NCBI RefSeq assembly: GCF_900103195.1
Contig: NZ_FMWU01000003.1
Span: 186,001 to 250,000 of the forward strand
Direction of reading: 5' to 3'
Length of the DNA stretch: 64,000 nt
DNA from: Methylobacterium sp. UNC378MF
GTDB taxonomy: Bacteria; Pseudomonadota; Alphaproteobacteria; Rhizobiales; Beijerinckiaceae
A program made the position numbers and the translations under genes. This document shows, piece by piece, positions 1 to 8,097 of this stretch. Position 1 is the first letter of the stretch, and each line of letters starts with the position of its first letter. Below the pieces are notes generated by a model. The model made no database searches, was not told the origin of the DNA, and was given only the letters and a program-made list of their open reading frames with translations.

Positions 1-2
1 GG

Positions 3-407
3 GCGGCGATCGTCGCGGTGCGTGAAGCCCGCCCAGATCTGTCGTTCGGGCAGCTCGGGCGTGCCTTCGACCGCGACCCGACCGGGATCCGCTACGCGCT
101 GCGCAGGGTAGCCGTCCTAGGCGTCCCTCAGCCGCCGGTCGCCCGTGAGCCCGAGCGGATCATCGACGACGTGGCGGCCGCCTTCGGCATCACCCGGGCC
201 GAGATCATCGGTCCCGGCAAGACCGCGCCGCTGATCCGCGCCCGCTGGGCCGCGATCGCCGCCGTCCGCGCGGCGCGTCCGGACCTCCCGCTCGTCGGCC
301 TGGGCCGCCTGTTCGGCGATCGCGACCATACCACCATTCGCAACGCGCTGCTGAGGATGGCGGTCGAGGGCGTGCCGCAGCCCCCTTGCCAGGGTGGGTG
401 CACATGA
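3..407 (+). CDS. Tandem DnaA domain-IV-like DNA-binding protein (5' end outside the window)
   Basis: The reading frame is open from the left edge. A GTG at 18 could start it, but codons before that GTG already match the beginning of the internal repeat, so the gene probably begins upstream. It holds two copies of a segment of about 45 residues, nt 3-140 and 237-380. Both contain a pattern of the type ARPDL...LGR.F..RD.T.IR.AL and both end in GVPQPP. The second copy carries GDRDHTTIRNAL, close to the helix-turn-helix signature of DnaA domain IV (RDHTTV.HA). No AAA+ ATPase domain is visible. Proteins of this kind occur in alphaproteobacterial phages; a role in replication or transcription control is an inference. 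The stop overlaps the start of the next gene (ATGA). Confidence 0.7.
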   Translation, partial: AAIVAVREARPDLSFGQLGRAFDRDPTGIRYALRRVAVLGVPQPPVAREPERIIDDVAAAFGITRAEIIGPGKTAPLIRARWAAIAAVRAARPDLPLVGLGRLFGDRDHTTIRNALLRMAVEGVPQPPCQGGCT

Positions 408-613
408 CCGGCCGCTCCGCCCCGCTCGCCCTCGCCATGGGCCTTTTCGTCCTGTCGATCGCCGTCGCGATCGTGCTGATCCCGTGGCTCGACGAGCAGC
501 TGCGGAAGGCGATCGCGCGGAAGGAGGCGGCGGAGCGAGCGGCCAACGACAACACCCAGGCCGAGGCCCAAGCCGCGCCACCCCTCCCATCCGCCGCCGA
601 GGCCCGTTCGTGA
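404..613 (+). CDS. Small single-pass membrane protein, phage-associated
   Basis: 69 residues. The ATG at 404 is chosen because it overlaps the preceding stop as ATGA, like most junctions in this cluster; a TTG at 386 is possible but would deepen the overlap. Residues about 7-25 form a hydrophobic segment (ALAMGLFVLSIAVAIVLIPW), followed by a charged helix rich in Lys, Arg, Glu and Ala and a Pro/Ala tail. The layout resembles a short anchored coiled-coil protein. The family is not recognised and no function is proposed. Confidence 0.55.
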   Translation: MTGRSAPLALAMGLFVLSIAVAIVLIPWLDEQLRKAIARKEAAERAANDNTQAEAQAAPPLPSAAEARS

Positions 614-2694
614 TCCAGCAAAAGATCCTGCATTTCCACGTCTGCGGCGGGGCCGGCGGCGGCGCCAAGGGCTTCAACCGCGGTCAGGCCCGCGTCGGCC
701 ATGTCGTGGCCAAGCCGCGGTGCATCGGCGGCGTCGACGTCGACCCGGCTGGCATCGCCGACTTCGACCGCGTCGCGGGCGTGCCCGGCACCGTGCTCGA
801 CCTCTTCACGGCCGAGCAGTACGCGGCGTTCCATGGTCGCGTGCCGCCGTCAGGCTGGCGCGAGGCCTCGCCGCAGGACTTCCAGCGCGCCGCCCATGGC
901 GAGCGCCCGCACGTCGTCTTCATGTCGGCGCCCTGCAAGGGCTTCTCCGGCCTGCTCTCGGACAAGCTCTCGGTCAGCGCGAAGTACCAGGCGCTGAACG
1001 GCCTCACCCTGCGCGCCGTCTGGCTCACCCTGGAGGCGTGGCAGGACGATCCGCCCGAGTTCATCCTGTTCGAGAACGTGCCGCGCATCGCGACCCGCGG
1101 GCGGCAGCTCCTCGACCAGATCGGCGCGCTGCTCACCGCCTACGGCTACGTGTTCGCCGAGACGACGCACGACTGCGGCGTGCTGGGCGGCCTCGCGCAG
1201 AGCCGGAAGCGCTTCCTCTTGGTGGCCCGGCACGCGCAGAAGGTCCCGCCCTTCCTGTACGAGCCCGAGAAGAAGCGCCTGCGCGGCGTCGGCGAGGTCC
1301 TCGACGCGCTCCCGCTCCCGGGCGACCCGGCCGCGGGCCCGATGCACCGGATGCCGGCGCTCCAGTGGAAGACGTGGGTGCGCCTCGCGTTCGTCGAGGC
1401 CGGGTCGGACTGGCGCTCGCTCAACCGCCTGCGCATCGCCGACGGCATTCTGCAGGACTACGCGATCGAGCCGGGCGCGAACTGGCATCGCGGCGTCCTC
1501 GGCGTCCGGGCGTGGGATGAGACGGCCGGCGTCGTCACGGGGCGCGGCTCGCCGACCACCGGCACCTTCGCGGTAGCCGATCCCCGCCCGGGCTACGGGC
1601 ACGAGTACGCGCAACTCGGCGTGAAGCGGTGGGATCAGACGGCGGGCGTGGTCACCGGCCAGAAATCGCCCGGGCAAGGGACGCTCTCCGTCGCCGACCC
1701 GCGGACCGGCTTTTCCCGAGGTGCGCACACCAACATCTTCCGCATCGTGCCTTGGGGTGATCATGCCCGCACGGTGACGGGAGCCCGGCACGTCACCGGC
1801 GCTGCGGCCTGCGTGGCGGATCCCCGCGCAGCCGCGGGCTTCCGGGGCGCGGGCAAGTATCGCGTCACCGGCTACGGCGAGGCGGCCGGCACCGTCATCG
1901 GCGCGTCGACGACTGGGCAGGGCGCCTTCGCGCTGGCGGATCCGCGGCCGGCCCGCCCGTGGCGCGATCAGACCATGGGCGTGCTGGCGCTGGACGAGCC
2001 AGTCGGCGCGATCACCGCACAGGCCGAGGCGACCACCGGGCGCTTCGCCGTTGCTGATCCGCGCTGCACCTGGGCCGGCACCGCACACCGGAACAAGCTC
2101 AAGGTGGTGCCGTACGGGAGCGCCGCCGGCACGGTGACGGGCGCGGACCGCATCGGCTCCGGAGCGCTGTGCGTCGCCGACCCGCGGCCCGAGTTCGCCC
2201 GCGGCGGCCGGGAGGTGTTCCAGAACGGCGGCCACTACGGCGTCACGCCCTGGAGCGGATCGGCCTACGCGGTCACCGGCTCCGGCCAGCACGACAACGG
2301 CCGCTGGTCCGTGGCCGACCCGCGCGAGCCCGCCGAGATCGATCCGCCCGCCGCGCTGCCGGCGCCAGACGACCGCCTCGTCGCGGTGATCCAGGCGCTC
2401 GACGGGACCTGGCACCGGCCCTTCACCACCTTCGAGCTCGCCGCGCTCCAGAGCTACGTCGGGCCCGAAGACGTCGGCTTCGCCATGCACGGCCAGTCCG
2501 ACAGCGCCTGGCGCGAGCGGATCGGCAATATGGTCCCGCCCGCCGCGGCCGAGGCCGTCATGGGCGTGATCGCCCGGACGCTGCTGCTCGCGAAGGCCGG
2601 CGAGACCTTCCTGCTGTCGAGCGAGCCGATCTGGGTCCGCCCCGTGGCGATCGCCGCGTCGCTCGACCTGCCTCTTACATCTGGGGAGGCCTGA
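610..2694 (+). CDS. DNA (cytosine-5-)-methyltransferase with an internal tandem-repeat region
   Basis: 694 residues from a GTG that overlaps the preceding stop (GTGA). It should transfer methyl groups from S-adenosylmethionine to C5 of cytosine. Visible family motifs are a variant motif I (GGAGGGAKGF), the catalytic motif IV Pro108-Cys109 in APCKGFSG, motif VI Glu155-Asn156-Val157, motif VIII as QSRKR from residue 197, and motifs IX-X near the C terminus (FTTFELAALQ and RIGNMVPP, Arg637). Between VIII and IX, where the target-recognition domain lies, there are seven copies of a 39-46-residue unit ending in (V/L)ADPR. A phage role in evading host restriction is plausible but inferred. The frame remains open further upstream, but the conserved part begins at this GTG. 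Confidence 0.88.
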   Translation: MIQQKILHFHVCGGAGGGAKGFNRGQARVGHVVAKPRCIGGVDVDPAGIADFDRVAGVPGTVLDLFTAEQYAAFHGRVPPSGWREASPQDFQRAAHGERPHVVFMSAPCKGFSGLLSDKLSVSAKYQALNGLTLRAVWLTLEAWQDDPPEFILFENVPRIATRGRQLLDQIGALLTAYGYVFAETTHDCGVLGGLAQSRKRFLLVARHAQKVPPFLYEPEKKRLRGVGEVLDALPLPGDPAAGPMHRMPALQWKTWVRLAFVEAGSDWRSLNRLRIADGILQDYAIEPGANWHRGVLGVRAWDETAGVVTGRGSPTTGTFAVADPRPGYGHEYAQLGVKRWDQTAGVVTGQKSPGQGTLSVADPRTGFSRGAHTNIFRIVPWGDHARTVTGARHVTGAAACVADPRAAAGFRGAGKYRVTGYGEAAGTVIGASTTGQGAFALADPRPARPWRDQTMGVLALDEPVGAITAQAEATTGRFAVADPRCTWAGTAHRNKLKVVPYGSAAGTVTGADRIGSGALCVADPRPEFARGGREVFQNGGHYGVTPWSGSAYAVTGSGQHDNGRWSVADPREPAEIDPPAALPAPDDRLVAVIQALDGTWHRPFTTFELAALQSYVGPEDVGFAMHGQSDSAWRERIGNMVPPAAAEAVMGVIARTLLLAKAGETFLLSSEPIWVRPVAIAASLDLPLTSGEA
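1492..2325 (+). repeat. Seven-fold degenerate tandem repeat inside the methyltransferase gene
   Basis: The codons for (V/L)ADPR begin at nt 1573, 1690, 1813, 1933, 2050, 2173 and 2311, so the units are 39, 41, 40, 39, 41 and 46 residues apart. Each unit has the pattern W or Y..., A..V(T/I)G or A..ITA, then 8-12 residues, then G.(F/L)(A/S)VADPR. The repeats differ at many codons, so the array is old rather than a recent slippage product. Confidence 0.9.
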
Positions 2695-2695
2695 C

Positions 2696-3136
2696 GTGGT
2701 CGCCTACAGCTTCAAGAAGTGGTTCGGGCCGCCCATCCTCGCCGGCACCAAGGCGCAGACGATCCGGGCCGAACGGAAGCGTCACGCCCGCCCGGGCGAG
2801 CTCGTGCAGCTCTACACCGGGATGCGCACCCGCCAGTGCCGGCGGCTGGGTGAGACACCCTGCCTGTCCGTCAATCCGATCCGGATCGAGCTGCCGCGCG
2901 CGCGGCGCGTGCCGGAGGTCCTGATCTTCGACGCCGAGGGTGCGCTCGCGGAGCACTGGCTCACGGCGCGCGCCCTCCAGAACTTCGCCCGGGCCGACGG
3001 CTTCGCCGACTTCGACGAGTTGCACGCCTTCTGGCGCGCCGAGCATCCCGGCGTCGACACTTTCCACGGTGTGCTGATCCGATGGCAGCCGCTCGTGGCG
3101 GCCGACGCGCTCGATATCGCGGGAGTAGCTGCATGA
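2696..3136 (+). CDS. ASCH-domain-like protein
   Basis: 146 residues from a GTG one base after the methyltransferase stop. The N-terminal half (YSFKKWFGPPILAGTKAQTI, then RKRHARPGE and LQLYTGMRT-like LVQLYTGMRT) is typical of ASCH-fold proteins in phages of alphaproteobacteria. The ASCH fold resembles PUA and is thought to bind RNA or modified nucleotides. The C-terminal half contains DFDELHAFWRAEHP, the helical part usual in this subgroup. Its place directly after the methyltransferase could mean it reads or handles modified bases; that is speculation from position alone. Confidence 0.7.
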   Translation: MVAYSFKKWFGPPILAGTKAQTIRAERKRHARPGELVQLYTGMRTRQCRRLGETPCLSVNPIRIELPRARRVPEVLIFDAEGALAEHWLTARALQNFARADGFADFDELHAFWRAEHPGVDTFHGVLIRWQPLVAADALDIAGVAA

Positions 3137-3489
3137 CACGCGTCGTTCCGCAGCCCCGCGACTTCATCGCGACGCTTCCCCGCCTGCGCCTCACCCCGCA
3201 GCAGTTCGAGGACCTGCGCGACTACAGCGCCAGCTACCCGACGGGCACGACCCCCGGGAAGATGTGGCGGCGCCTCGATGGCGCGTTCGACCACGCCTTC
3301 GTCCGCGCCGGCGGCCAGCCCTACTGGATGGTGATGCAGTACGATCCGGCGGCGCCTTCCGATGCCGAGATCGAGTCCATGAAGGCCCGCGGCGAGCCGG
3401 TGCTGACGCGGATAGCCATCCTGCGGTTCAAGCCGGTCATCGTGCTCCGCGCCGACGCGCGGCCCTCGGCTGCTGAGGTTGCAGCATGA
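3133..3489 (+). CDS. Hypothetical phage protein
   Basis: 118 residues, ATG overlapping the preceding stop. The protein is soluble, has no membrane segment or signal peptide, and contains PTGTTPGKMWRR, then YWMVMQYD, then a segment ending in FKPVIVLRAD. The pattern suggests a small alpha/beta fold. The family is not recognised. Translational coupling to both neighbours supports its being a real gene. Confidence 0.6.
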   Translation: MTRVVPQPRDFIATLPRLRLTPQQFEDLRDYSASYPTGTTPGKMWRRLDGAFDHAFVRAGGQPYWMVMQYDPAAPSDAEIESMKARGEPVLTRIAILRFKPVIVLRADARPSAAEVAA

Positions 3490-3854
3490 CCCGCCGCGCC
3501 CCCAAGCTCCCACCGCCGACCATGCAGGAGCGCGCCGACGCGGCGATCGCCGCCCGCACCCTGGCCGCCGCCATCGCCGATCCGTCCACTCGGGGGGAGC
3601 GCAGCGTCGCGTTCCTCGACTTCAGCAACCCGCGCCGCGGCGAGTGTCACGTCACCTGGGCGAACCTACCGGGCTTCCTCCAGGTCAACGACCGCTTCCA
3701 CCACGCCTGCCTCCCCGGCTGGGAATACACCCGGGCTGAGGTCGAGCTGGAGATGATCCCGGACCTGCGGGCGCTGGCCGAACACGGCGTTCGGCCGGCA
3801 GTGGCGACGAACGGCCGACCGCTGACCCCTGACCTTTTCGGGGTGATGTCGTGA
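3486..3854 (+). CDS. Hypothetical phage protein
   Basis: 122 residues, coupled by ATGA to the upstream gene and by GTGA to the downstream one. The start is Pro/Arg-rich, followed by an Ala-rich helix (ERADAAIAARTLAAAIAD) and a mixed alpha/beta part with ECHVTWANLPGFL. No motif that I can assign; the family is not recognised. Confidence 0.55.
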   Translation: MTRRAPKLPPPTMQERADAAIAARTLAAAIADPSTRGERSVAFLDFSNPRRGECHVTWANLPGFLQVNDRFHHACLPGWEYTRAEVELEMIPDLRALAEHGVRPAVATNGRPLTPDLFGVMS

Positions 3855-4717
3855 AGCCGGCCCCTGTCTCCGACCTCCTCACGCCTCCGAAAGCCCGCGT
3901 GCCCGCGAAGCCCATCACGGCGGCCGACGTGCGCGTCGCGCTTCGCCGCCGCTTCTGCGCGCCGGAGTGGGCGCTGCTGTTCGAGGTTGGCGACGCCACC
4001 GGCGCCCGGCACACGCGCTTCGCCGATGCGGTCGCCATGAGCCTGTGGCCGAGCCGTGGCCTCGAGCTCCACGGCATGGAGATCAAGGTCAGCCGGTACG
4101 ACTGGCGCAACGAGCGCAAGCGGCCGGAGAAGGCAGAGACGATTGCCGCGTATTGCGACCGGTGGTGGCTCGTCACGGGCCCCGGCGTCGTCGAGAGCTC
4201 GGACGAGATCCCGCCGGCCTGGGGCTGGATCGACTTCGACGGCGAGCGGCTGACCACCGTCCGCGAGGCGACCCGCACGGACGCCAAAGACTGCGATCGC
4301 CGCTTCCTCGCCGCGCTCCTCCGCCGGGCTTCCAAGACGGACGACGCCGCCGTCGAGGCCGCGATCACCCGACGGATGCGCGAGAAGGAAGAGGCGTTCG
4401 ACGAGCGCGTCCGGCGAGCCGTCGAGATGCGCGTAGGGGACCGCGACCAGGTCATCCGCGATGTCGAGGCCTTCGAGGCCGCGGCCGGCTTCAAGATCAG
4501 CGAATTCCGCGGGTTCAACTGGGACGCTGAGGAGACCGGCCGCGCCGTCGCCGCGCTGAAGAAGAGCGGCGTCGACAAGGCCTTCCACGGCCTCCAGCAC
4601 GCCGCCGAGACGCTGCGCAGCTGTGCCGCCCGTGTCGAAGAGGCCCTGGCTGAGATCGGGCTGCCGCCGCGCAAGCCGCCGACGGAGAGCAAGAGAACCA
4701 AGAGGGGCCGCGCATGA
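3851..4717 (+). CDS. Putative PD-(D/E)XK-type nuclease, MmcB/VRR-NUC-like
   Basis: 288 residues from GTG. Residues about 20-125 carry the core: a conserved CAPEWALLFEVGDATG strand, ADAVAMSLWPSRGLELHG, then MEIKVSRYDW. The Glu-Ile-Lys of the last segment fits the E-x-K half of a PD-(D/E)XK site, and an acidic residue in the preceding strand (FEVGDATG or FADAV) could supply the other ligand. YCDRWWLV follows, as in related phage proteins. The C-terminal half is helical and charged with a Lys/Arg-rich tail. Nuclease activity is inferred from the motif only. Confidence 0.6.
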   Translation: MKPAPVSDLLTPPKARVPAKPITAADVRVALRRRFCAPEWALLFEVGDATGARHTRFADAVAMSLWPSRGLELHGMEIKVSRYDWRNERKRPEKAETIAAYCDRWWLVTGPGVVESSDEIPPAWGWIDFDGERLTTVREATRTDAKDCDRRFLAALLRRASKTDDAAVEAAITRRMREKEEAFDERVRRAVEMRVGDRDQVIRDVEAFEAAAGFKISEFRGFNWDAEETGRAVAALKKSGVDKAFHGLQHAAETLRSCAARVEEALAEIGLPPRKPPTESKRTKRGRA

Positions 4718-5001
4718 TTGCCGACCTCTTCAACCTCGATCGTGCCCTCACGCCGCAGGAGCGAAAACGCCTCAAGGCCGGCACCACTCCGAAGGGCTAC
4801 GCTGCGCTGCCCGGTACCGGCCCGGCCGGTGAAACCTGCGGATCCTGTGCGCACGTCGTCCGCCGGCAGATGGCGCGGGTCTACCTGAAATGCGGGCTGA
4901 TGCGCCGGGGCTGGACCGCCGGCATCGCCAGTGACGTGCGGGCGAAGGCGCCGGCGTGCAGCCGCTGGGCTGCGCCTGAGGCGACGGAGGCCGGGTCATG
5001 A
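4714..5001 (+). CDS. Small cysteine-containing, probably zinc-binding phage protein
   Basis: 95 residues with ATGA coupling on both sides. A CGSCAH motif around residue 42, a KCGL motif and a late ACSRW give four cysteines suitable for one zinc ion. The N-terminal part (DLFNLDRALTPQERKRLKA) is basic and helical. This is a recurrent small protein in alphaproteobacterial phages without a known role. DNA or protein binding is possible. Confidence 0.55.
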   Translation: MIADLFNLDRALTPQERKRLKAGTTPKGYAALPGTGPAGETCGSCAHVVRRQMARVYLKCGLMRRGWTAGIASDVRAKAPACSRWAAPEATEAGS

Positions 5002-5654
5002 AGCCCGTCCCGGTCCCGATCGGCGTCGCGGAGATCTCCGGGGGCTTCCTCGTGAGCCTGCCGCGTCAGTTCTGGCTCGTGGTGGGCCTGCGCAAGACGT
5101 TTCCGCGCCTGCAGGCCGCAGCCGCGCCTTGGACGTACCTCGTCCCAGCTGGGCGGGACGTGGCCGCCCGGATCGAGGCGTGGATCGCCGAGGTCGAGCT
5201 GCAGGTGCGCGCCGAAGCGCGACGCCGCGCCTGGACTGCTACGGACGCCGAGTGGAACGGCGCTGGCGAGCCCGAGGCGCCCCGGCCGGTCGCGGCCGAG
5301 CCGGCGATCATCGTCCTGCCGAGGAAGCGGACCGCGAAGCCGGTGCTGCAGCTGCTCGCCGATCTCACGGCCGGCGCTGTCCTGGTGGTGACCGTCAGCG
5401 ACGATGGCGCGCGTGGCTACCGGCTCGCGCCCTCCGGCCGCCGGATCCGCACGGCTGTCGCCGAGCGCGCGATCGCGCTGCGCCTGATCGTGCCGGGCAA
5501 CGACGGCCTGTTCGGTCCCGAGTGGTCGCAGACCTGGCGTGCCCCGACACCGCAAGAGGTCGCAGCTGCCACACCGAAGAAGGCCCGGAAGAAGGCCGCC
5601 CGGCCGGCCCGGGCCCGTCGATCCACCCCGCAACCTCAGGAGGCCCGCCCATGA
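4998..5654 (+). CDS. Hypothetical phage protein with a basic tail
   Basis: 218 residues, coupled at both ends. The N-terminal 70 residues look globular (EISGGFLVSLPRQFWLVVGL). A second globular stretch around residues 110-180 contains LVVTVSDDGARGYRLAP. The C terminus is a Lys/Arg/Ala/Pro-rich tail (PKKARKKAARPARARR), typical of non-specific nucleic-acid contact. The family is not recognised. Confidence 0.55.
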   Translation: MKPVPVPIGVAEISGGFLVSLPRQFWLVVGLRKTFPRLQAAAAPWTYLVPAGRDVAARIEAWIAEVELQVRAEARRRAWTATDAEWNGAGEPEAPRPVAAEPAIIVLPRKRTAKPVLQLLADLTAGAVLVVTVSDDGARGYRLAPSGRRIRTAVAERAIALRLIVPGNDGLFGPEWSQTWRAPTPQEVAAATPKKARKKAARPARARRSTPQPQEARP

Positions 5655-6004
5655 CGTCGCCGTCCATGATCCATGCCGCCCGCCGCGCGCCCGACGCGCT
5701 CGACCACGTCATCCGCATGGTGCGGGTGATGCAGGAGCGGACGTCAGGCCCCGAGGAGGCCTGCACCATCGTCCACCTGTTCCAGGCGGGCTTCACCGAG
5801 GCGCAGGTCCACGCCTATCGCGATCCGGCCCGCGCGCTGATGCAGGGCCTGCCTACCGGCCTGCGCTACAACCCGCCTGGGCGTCTGGCCGCGAAGCTCG
5901 CTCTCGGTCGTGTCCCCGAGATCCGGGCCGCCTTCGCGCGGCGCCAAGCGGCGGAGCGGCCCACCTGGTCGGCGCCCGTGGTCACCGAGGCTGCATCCGC
6001 ATGA
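5651..6004 (+). CDS. Hypothetical phage protein
   Basis: 117 residues from an ATG that overlaps the preceding stop. It is mostly helical and contains VIRMVRVMQERTSGPEEACT and FTEAQVHAYRDPARALM, which could form a small helical domain. No catalytic or metal-binding motif is apparent and the family is not recognised. It ends in an ATGA junction with the DUF2786 gene. Confidence 0.55.
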   Translation: MTSPSMIHAARRAPDALDHVIRMVRVMQERTSGPEEACTIVHLFQAGFTEAQVHAYRDPARALMQGLPTGLRYNPPGRLAAKLALGRVPEIRAAFARRQAAERPTWSAPVVTEAASA

Positions 6005-6687
6005 CCGCCGCCTCCGATCGCCTGAAGGCGAAGATCTCCGCCCTGCGCGCCAAGACGACGGGCGCCGGCTGCACGGAAGCTGAAGCGATGGCCGCGGCCG
6101 AGGTCGCTGCGCGGCTGATGCGGGAGCACGGCTTGTCGGAGGACGAGCTGGTGATGACGGAGTCGACGGCGGCCGAGGCCTCGTCGCGGCCGAACTGGCG
6201 TTGGGATCTGGTCAACACGATCGCGGCCGTCACCAACACGGCCGCGATCTGGCAGTGGAACCGCCAGTTCCTGTTCATCGGTCGGTCGCCGGGCCCGGAG
6301 GTTGCGGCCTACCTGCGCGACCTGTGCGTCCGCTCGGTCGAAGCCGAGGTGAAGCGCTTCCAGGCGGGCGAGTTCTACCGTCGCCGACGCAACCTGCGCA
6401 CCCGACGGGCAGCCACGACCGACTTCACCGACGCGATGGTCCTGCGGCTGCGCCAACGGCTGACCGCGCTGTTCCGCGAGTCGCGCGATCCGACCGCGCT
6501 CGCGGCCGCGCAGCGTGTCCTGGATGCGCGCTTCCCCGACACCCGGGAGTGCGGGCGATCTGCGCGTGACCCGCGGTTCCAGGACGCTGCCTGGGCCGGC
6601 CATCGCGCCGGCGATCGCGCCCGCCTCGACCGCGGCGTCACCAACGCCGGCACGGCGCCGGCCGGTCTCATCGAGAGGGCATCATGA
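6001..6687 (+). CDS. DUF2786-type phage protein
   Basis: 228 residues. The N-terminal 50 residues ([20 protein letters not shown], then [17 protein letters not shown]) match the helical hairpin of the DUF2786 family, common in phages and of unknown biochemistry. The middle part ([29 protein letters not shown]) also fits the usual continuation of these proteins. The C-terminal 60 residues are Arg/Asp/Ala-rich and look poorly conserved. A nucleic-acid-related role is often assumed but not shown. Confidence 0.7.
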   Translation: MTAASDRLKAKISALRAKTTGAGCTEAEAMAAAEVAARLMREHGLSEDELVMTESTAAEASSRPNWRWDLVNTIAAVTNTAAIWQWNRQFLFIGRSPGPEVAAYLRDLCVRSVEAEVKRFQAGEFYRRRRNLRTRRAATTDFTDAMVLRLRQRLTALFRESRDPTALAAAQRVLDARFPDTRECGRSARDPRFQDAAWAGHRAGDRARLDRGVTNAGTAPAGLIERAS

Positions 6688-6959
6688 CTGCAGGCCTGTC
6701 CACATCGGGCGACGTCGCCGCCGCCGAAGGCGTCGCGGCCGACGAGCTGAAGCAGTTCATCGAGCGCCTGGAGCGCCTCGAGGAAGAGAAGGCCGGCATC
6801 ATGGGCGACATCAAGGAGGTGTTCGCCGAGCTGAAGGGCCGGGGCTTCGACGCGAAGGCCGTCCGCACGATCCTGCGCATCCGCAAGCAGGACCACAGCG
6901 AGCGCCAGGAGCAGGAGGCGATCCTCGAGCTCTACATGCAGGCGCTGGGGCTCGCGTAA
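6684..6959 (+). CDS. gapR: GapR-family (DUF2312) nucleoid-associated protein, phage copy
   Basis: 91 residues, the same size as Caulobacter GapR. It contains the family core [20 protein letters not shown], then [27 protein letters not shown] and [17 protein letters not shown]. GapR forms coiled-coil oligomers that encircle overtwisted, AT-rich DNA and assist topoisomerases during replication. A copy inside a phage early region may act on phage replication or transcription, or imitate the host protein. Its stop shares one base with the start of the next gene (TAATG). Confidence 0.88.
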   Translation: MTAGLSTSGDVAAAEGVAADELKQFIERLERLEEEKAGIMGDIKEVFAELKGRGFDAKAVRTILRIRKQDHSERQEQEAILELYMQALGLA

Positions 6960-7729
6960 TGCAGCGCCGCACCCCACGGATCATCTGCAAGTACTCGTGC
7001 GGCGACGCGAGCGCGGTGGCGACCAAGCTCACCATCGCGAAGCACCGCGGCACAGACCGTGAGGTCGTCGTCCTCAACAGCGACTCGCGGTCCGAGCACC
7101 CGGACAATGCCCGCTTCCGGCGCGACTGCGAGCGGTGGTTCGGCCAGCCCATCGTGGTCGTGGCCTCGGACCGCTTCCGCGACATCGACGACGTGTTCGT
7201 CCGTGAGCGGTTCATGAGGAGCCACCGCGGCGCGGTCTGCACCGGCGCGATGAAGCGCGAGCCGGCCAACGCCTTCCAGCGTCCGACCGACGTGCTGGTG
7301 TTCGGCTACACCGTCGAGGAACAGGATCGAGCGGCCCGCCTGCGCTCGCAGAGCGTCGAGGCGATGGAGTTCCCGCTGATTGAGGCGGGGCTCACCAAGG
7401 CCGACTGCCACGCGATCGTGGCCCGCGCCGGGATTGAGCTGCCGGCGATGTACCGGCTCGGCTTCCGCAACAACAACTGCCTCGGCTGCGTGAAGGGAGG
7501 CATGGGGTACTGGAACCACACCCGGAAGGTGTTCCCCGAGGTGTTCGCCAGACGCGCCGCCCAGCAGCGCGCGCTCCGCCTCAACGCGGCGTTCTGGCGG
7601 GAGCCGGACGGCACGCCGATCATGCTCGACGAGCTCGATCCGAACCGCGGCGACCATGACGGAGAGCCGGCGATCGACTGCTCCATCATGTGCGTGCTGG
7701 CCGAGCAGGACATCGGAGACGCGGCATGA
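6959..7729 (+). CDS. Phosphoadenosine phosphosulfate reductase-like (PP-loop) phage protein
   Basis: 256 residues. The beginning (IICKYSCGDASAVATKL) occupies the place of the PP-loop ATPase motif SGGxDS but reads SCGDAS, a degenerate form. A cysteine-containing segment FRNNNCLGCVKGGMGYWNHT near residue 175 is diagnostic of phage PAPS-reductase-like proteins. Family members range from sulfate assimilation enzymes to sulfur-inserting DNA phosphorothioation proteins (DndC). The neighbours here are DNA-modification and nucleoid genes rather than cysteine biosynthesis, so a role in nucleic-acid or nucleotide chemistry is more likely than sulfate reduction. That is an inference. Confidence 0.75.
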   Translation: MQRRTPRIICKYSCGDASAVATKLTIAKHRGTDREVVVLNSDSRSEHPDNARFRRDCERWFGQPIVVVASDRFRDIDDVFVRERFMRSHRGAVCTGAMKREPANAFQRPTDVLVFGYTVEEQDRAARLRSQSVEAMEFPLIEAGLTKADCHAIVARAGIELPAMYRLGFRNNNCLGCVKGGMGYWNHTRKVFPEVFARRAAQQRALRLNAAFWREPDGTPIMLDELDPNRGDHDGEPAIDCSIMCVLAEQDIGDAA

Positions 7730-8097
7730 GCGCAGCGCCCGCCCCGCCCCCAATCGCTCTCGAAGATCTCGACCGCGACGAGCTGCTACAGCTCATCAAG
7801 GCGCGGCTTTCCTTCAACCTGCGTCCCGCAGAGCTGTGGCGGGCGCGCTGGGACGTCCTCGCCCGTCGGGCGCTGGATGCCCGCGAGCGGGAGCTGGAGG
7901 CCTTCTCCGCATACGTCGCGGCCTTTGCGCCGATGGATCCCGCATCGGTCGCGCAATCCTTCGTCGACCCCGTCGCGGTCCGGGAGGCCAAGCGGGTCGA
8001 GCGGGAGCGCGCCGATCGCGCGGCCAAGCGCCTCGAGGCTGCCCGAGACAGGGCCTGGGACGCGCTGCAAGCCAGCCACGGAAGGACCGCCGCATGA
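7726..8097 (+). CDS. Hypothetical helical phage protein
   Basis: 123 residues, coupled at both ends by ATGA. After a Pro/Ala start it is almost wholly helical and charged (VLARRALDARERELEAF, AKRVERERADRAAKRLEAAR), consistent with a coiled coil. The family is not recognised. Confidence 0.5.
   Translation: MSAAPAPPPIALEDLDRDELLQLIKARLSFNLRPAELWRARWDVLARRALDARERELEAFSAYVAAFAPMDPASVAQSFVDPVAVREAKRVERERADRAAKRLEAARDRAWDALQASHGRTAA

Noticed and set aside
850-2490. 546-codon - strand ORF opposite the methyltransferase
   Set aside because: It follows the repeated codons of the + strand gene in reverse and has no family features.
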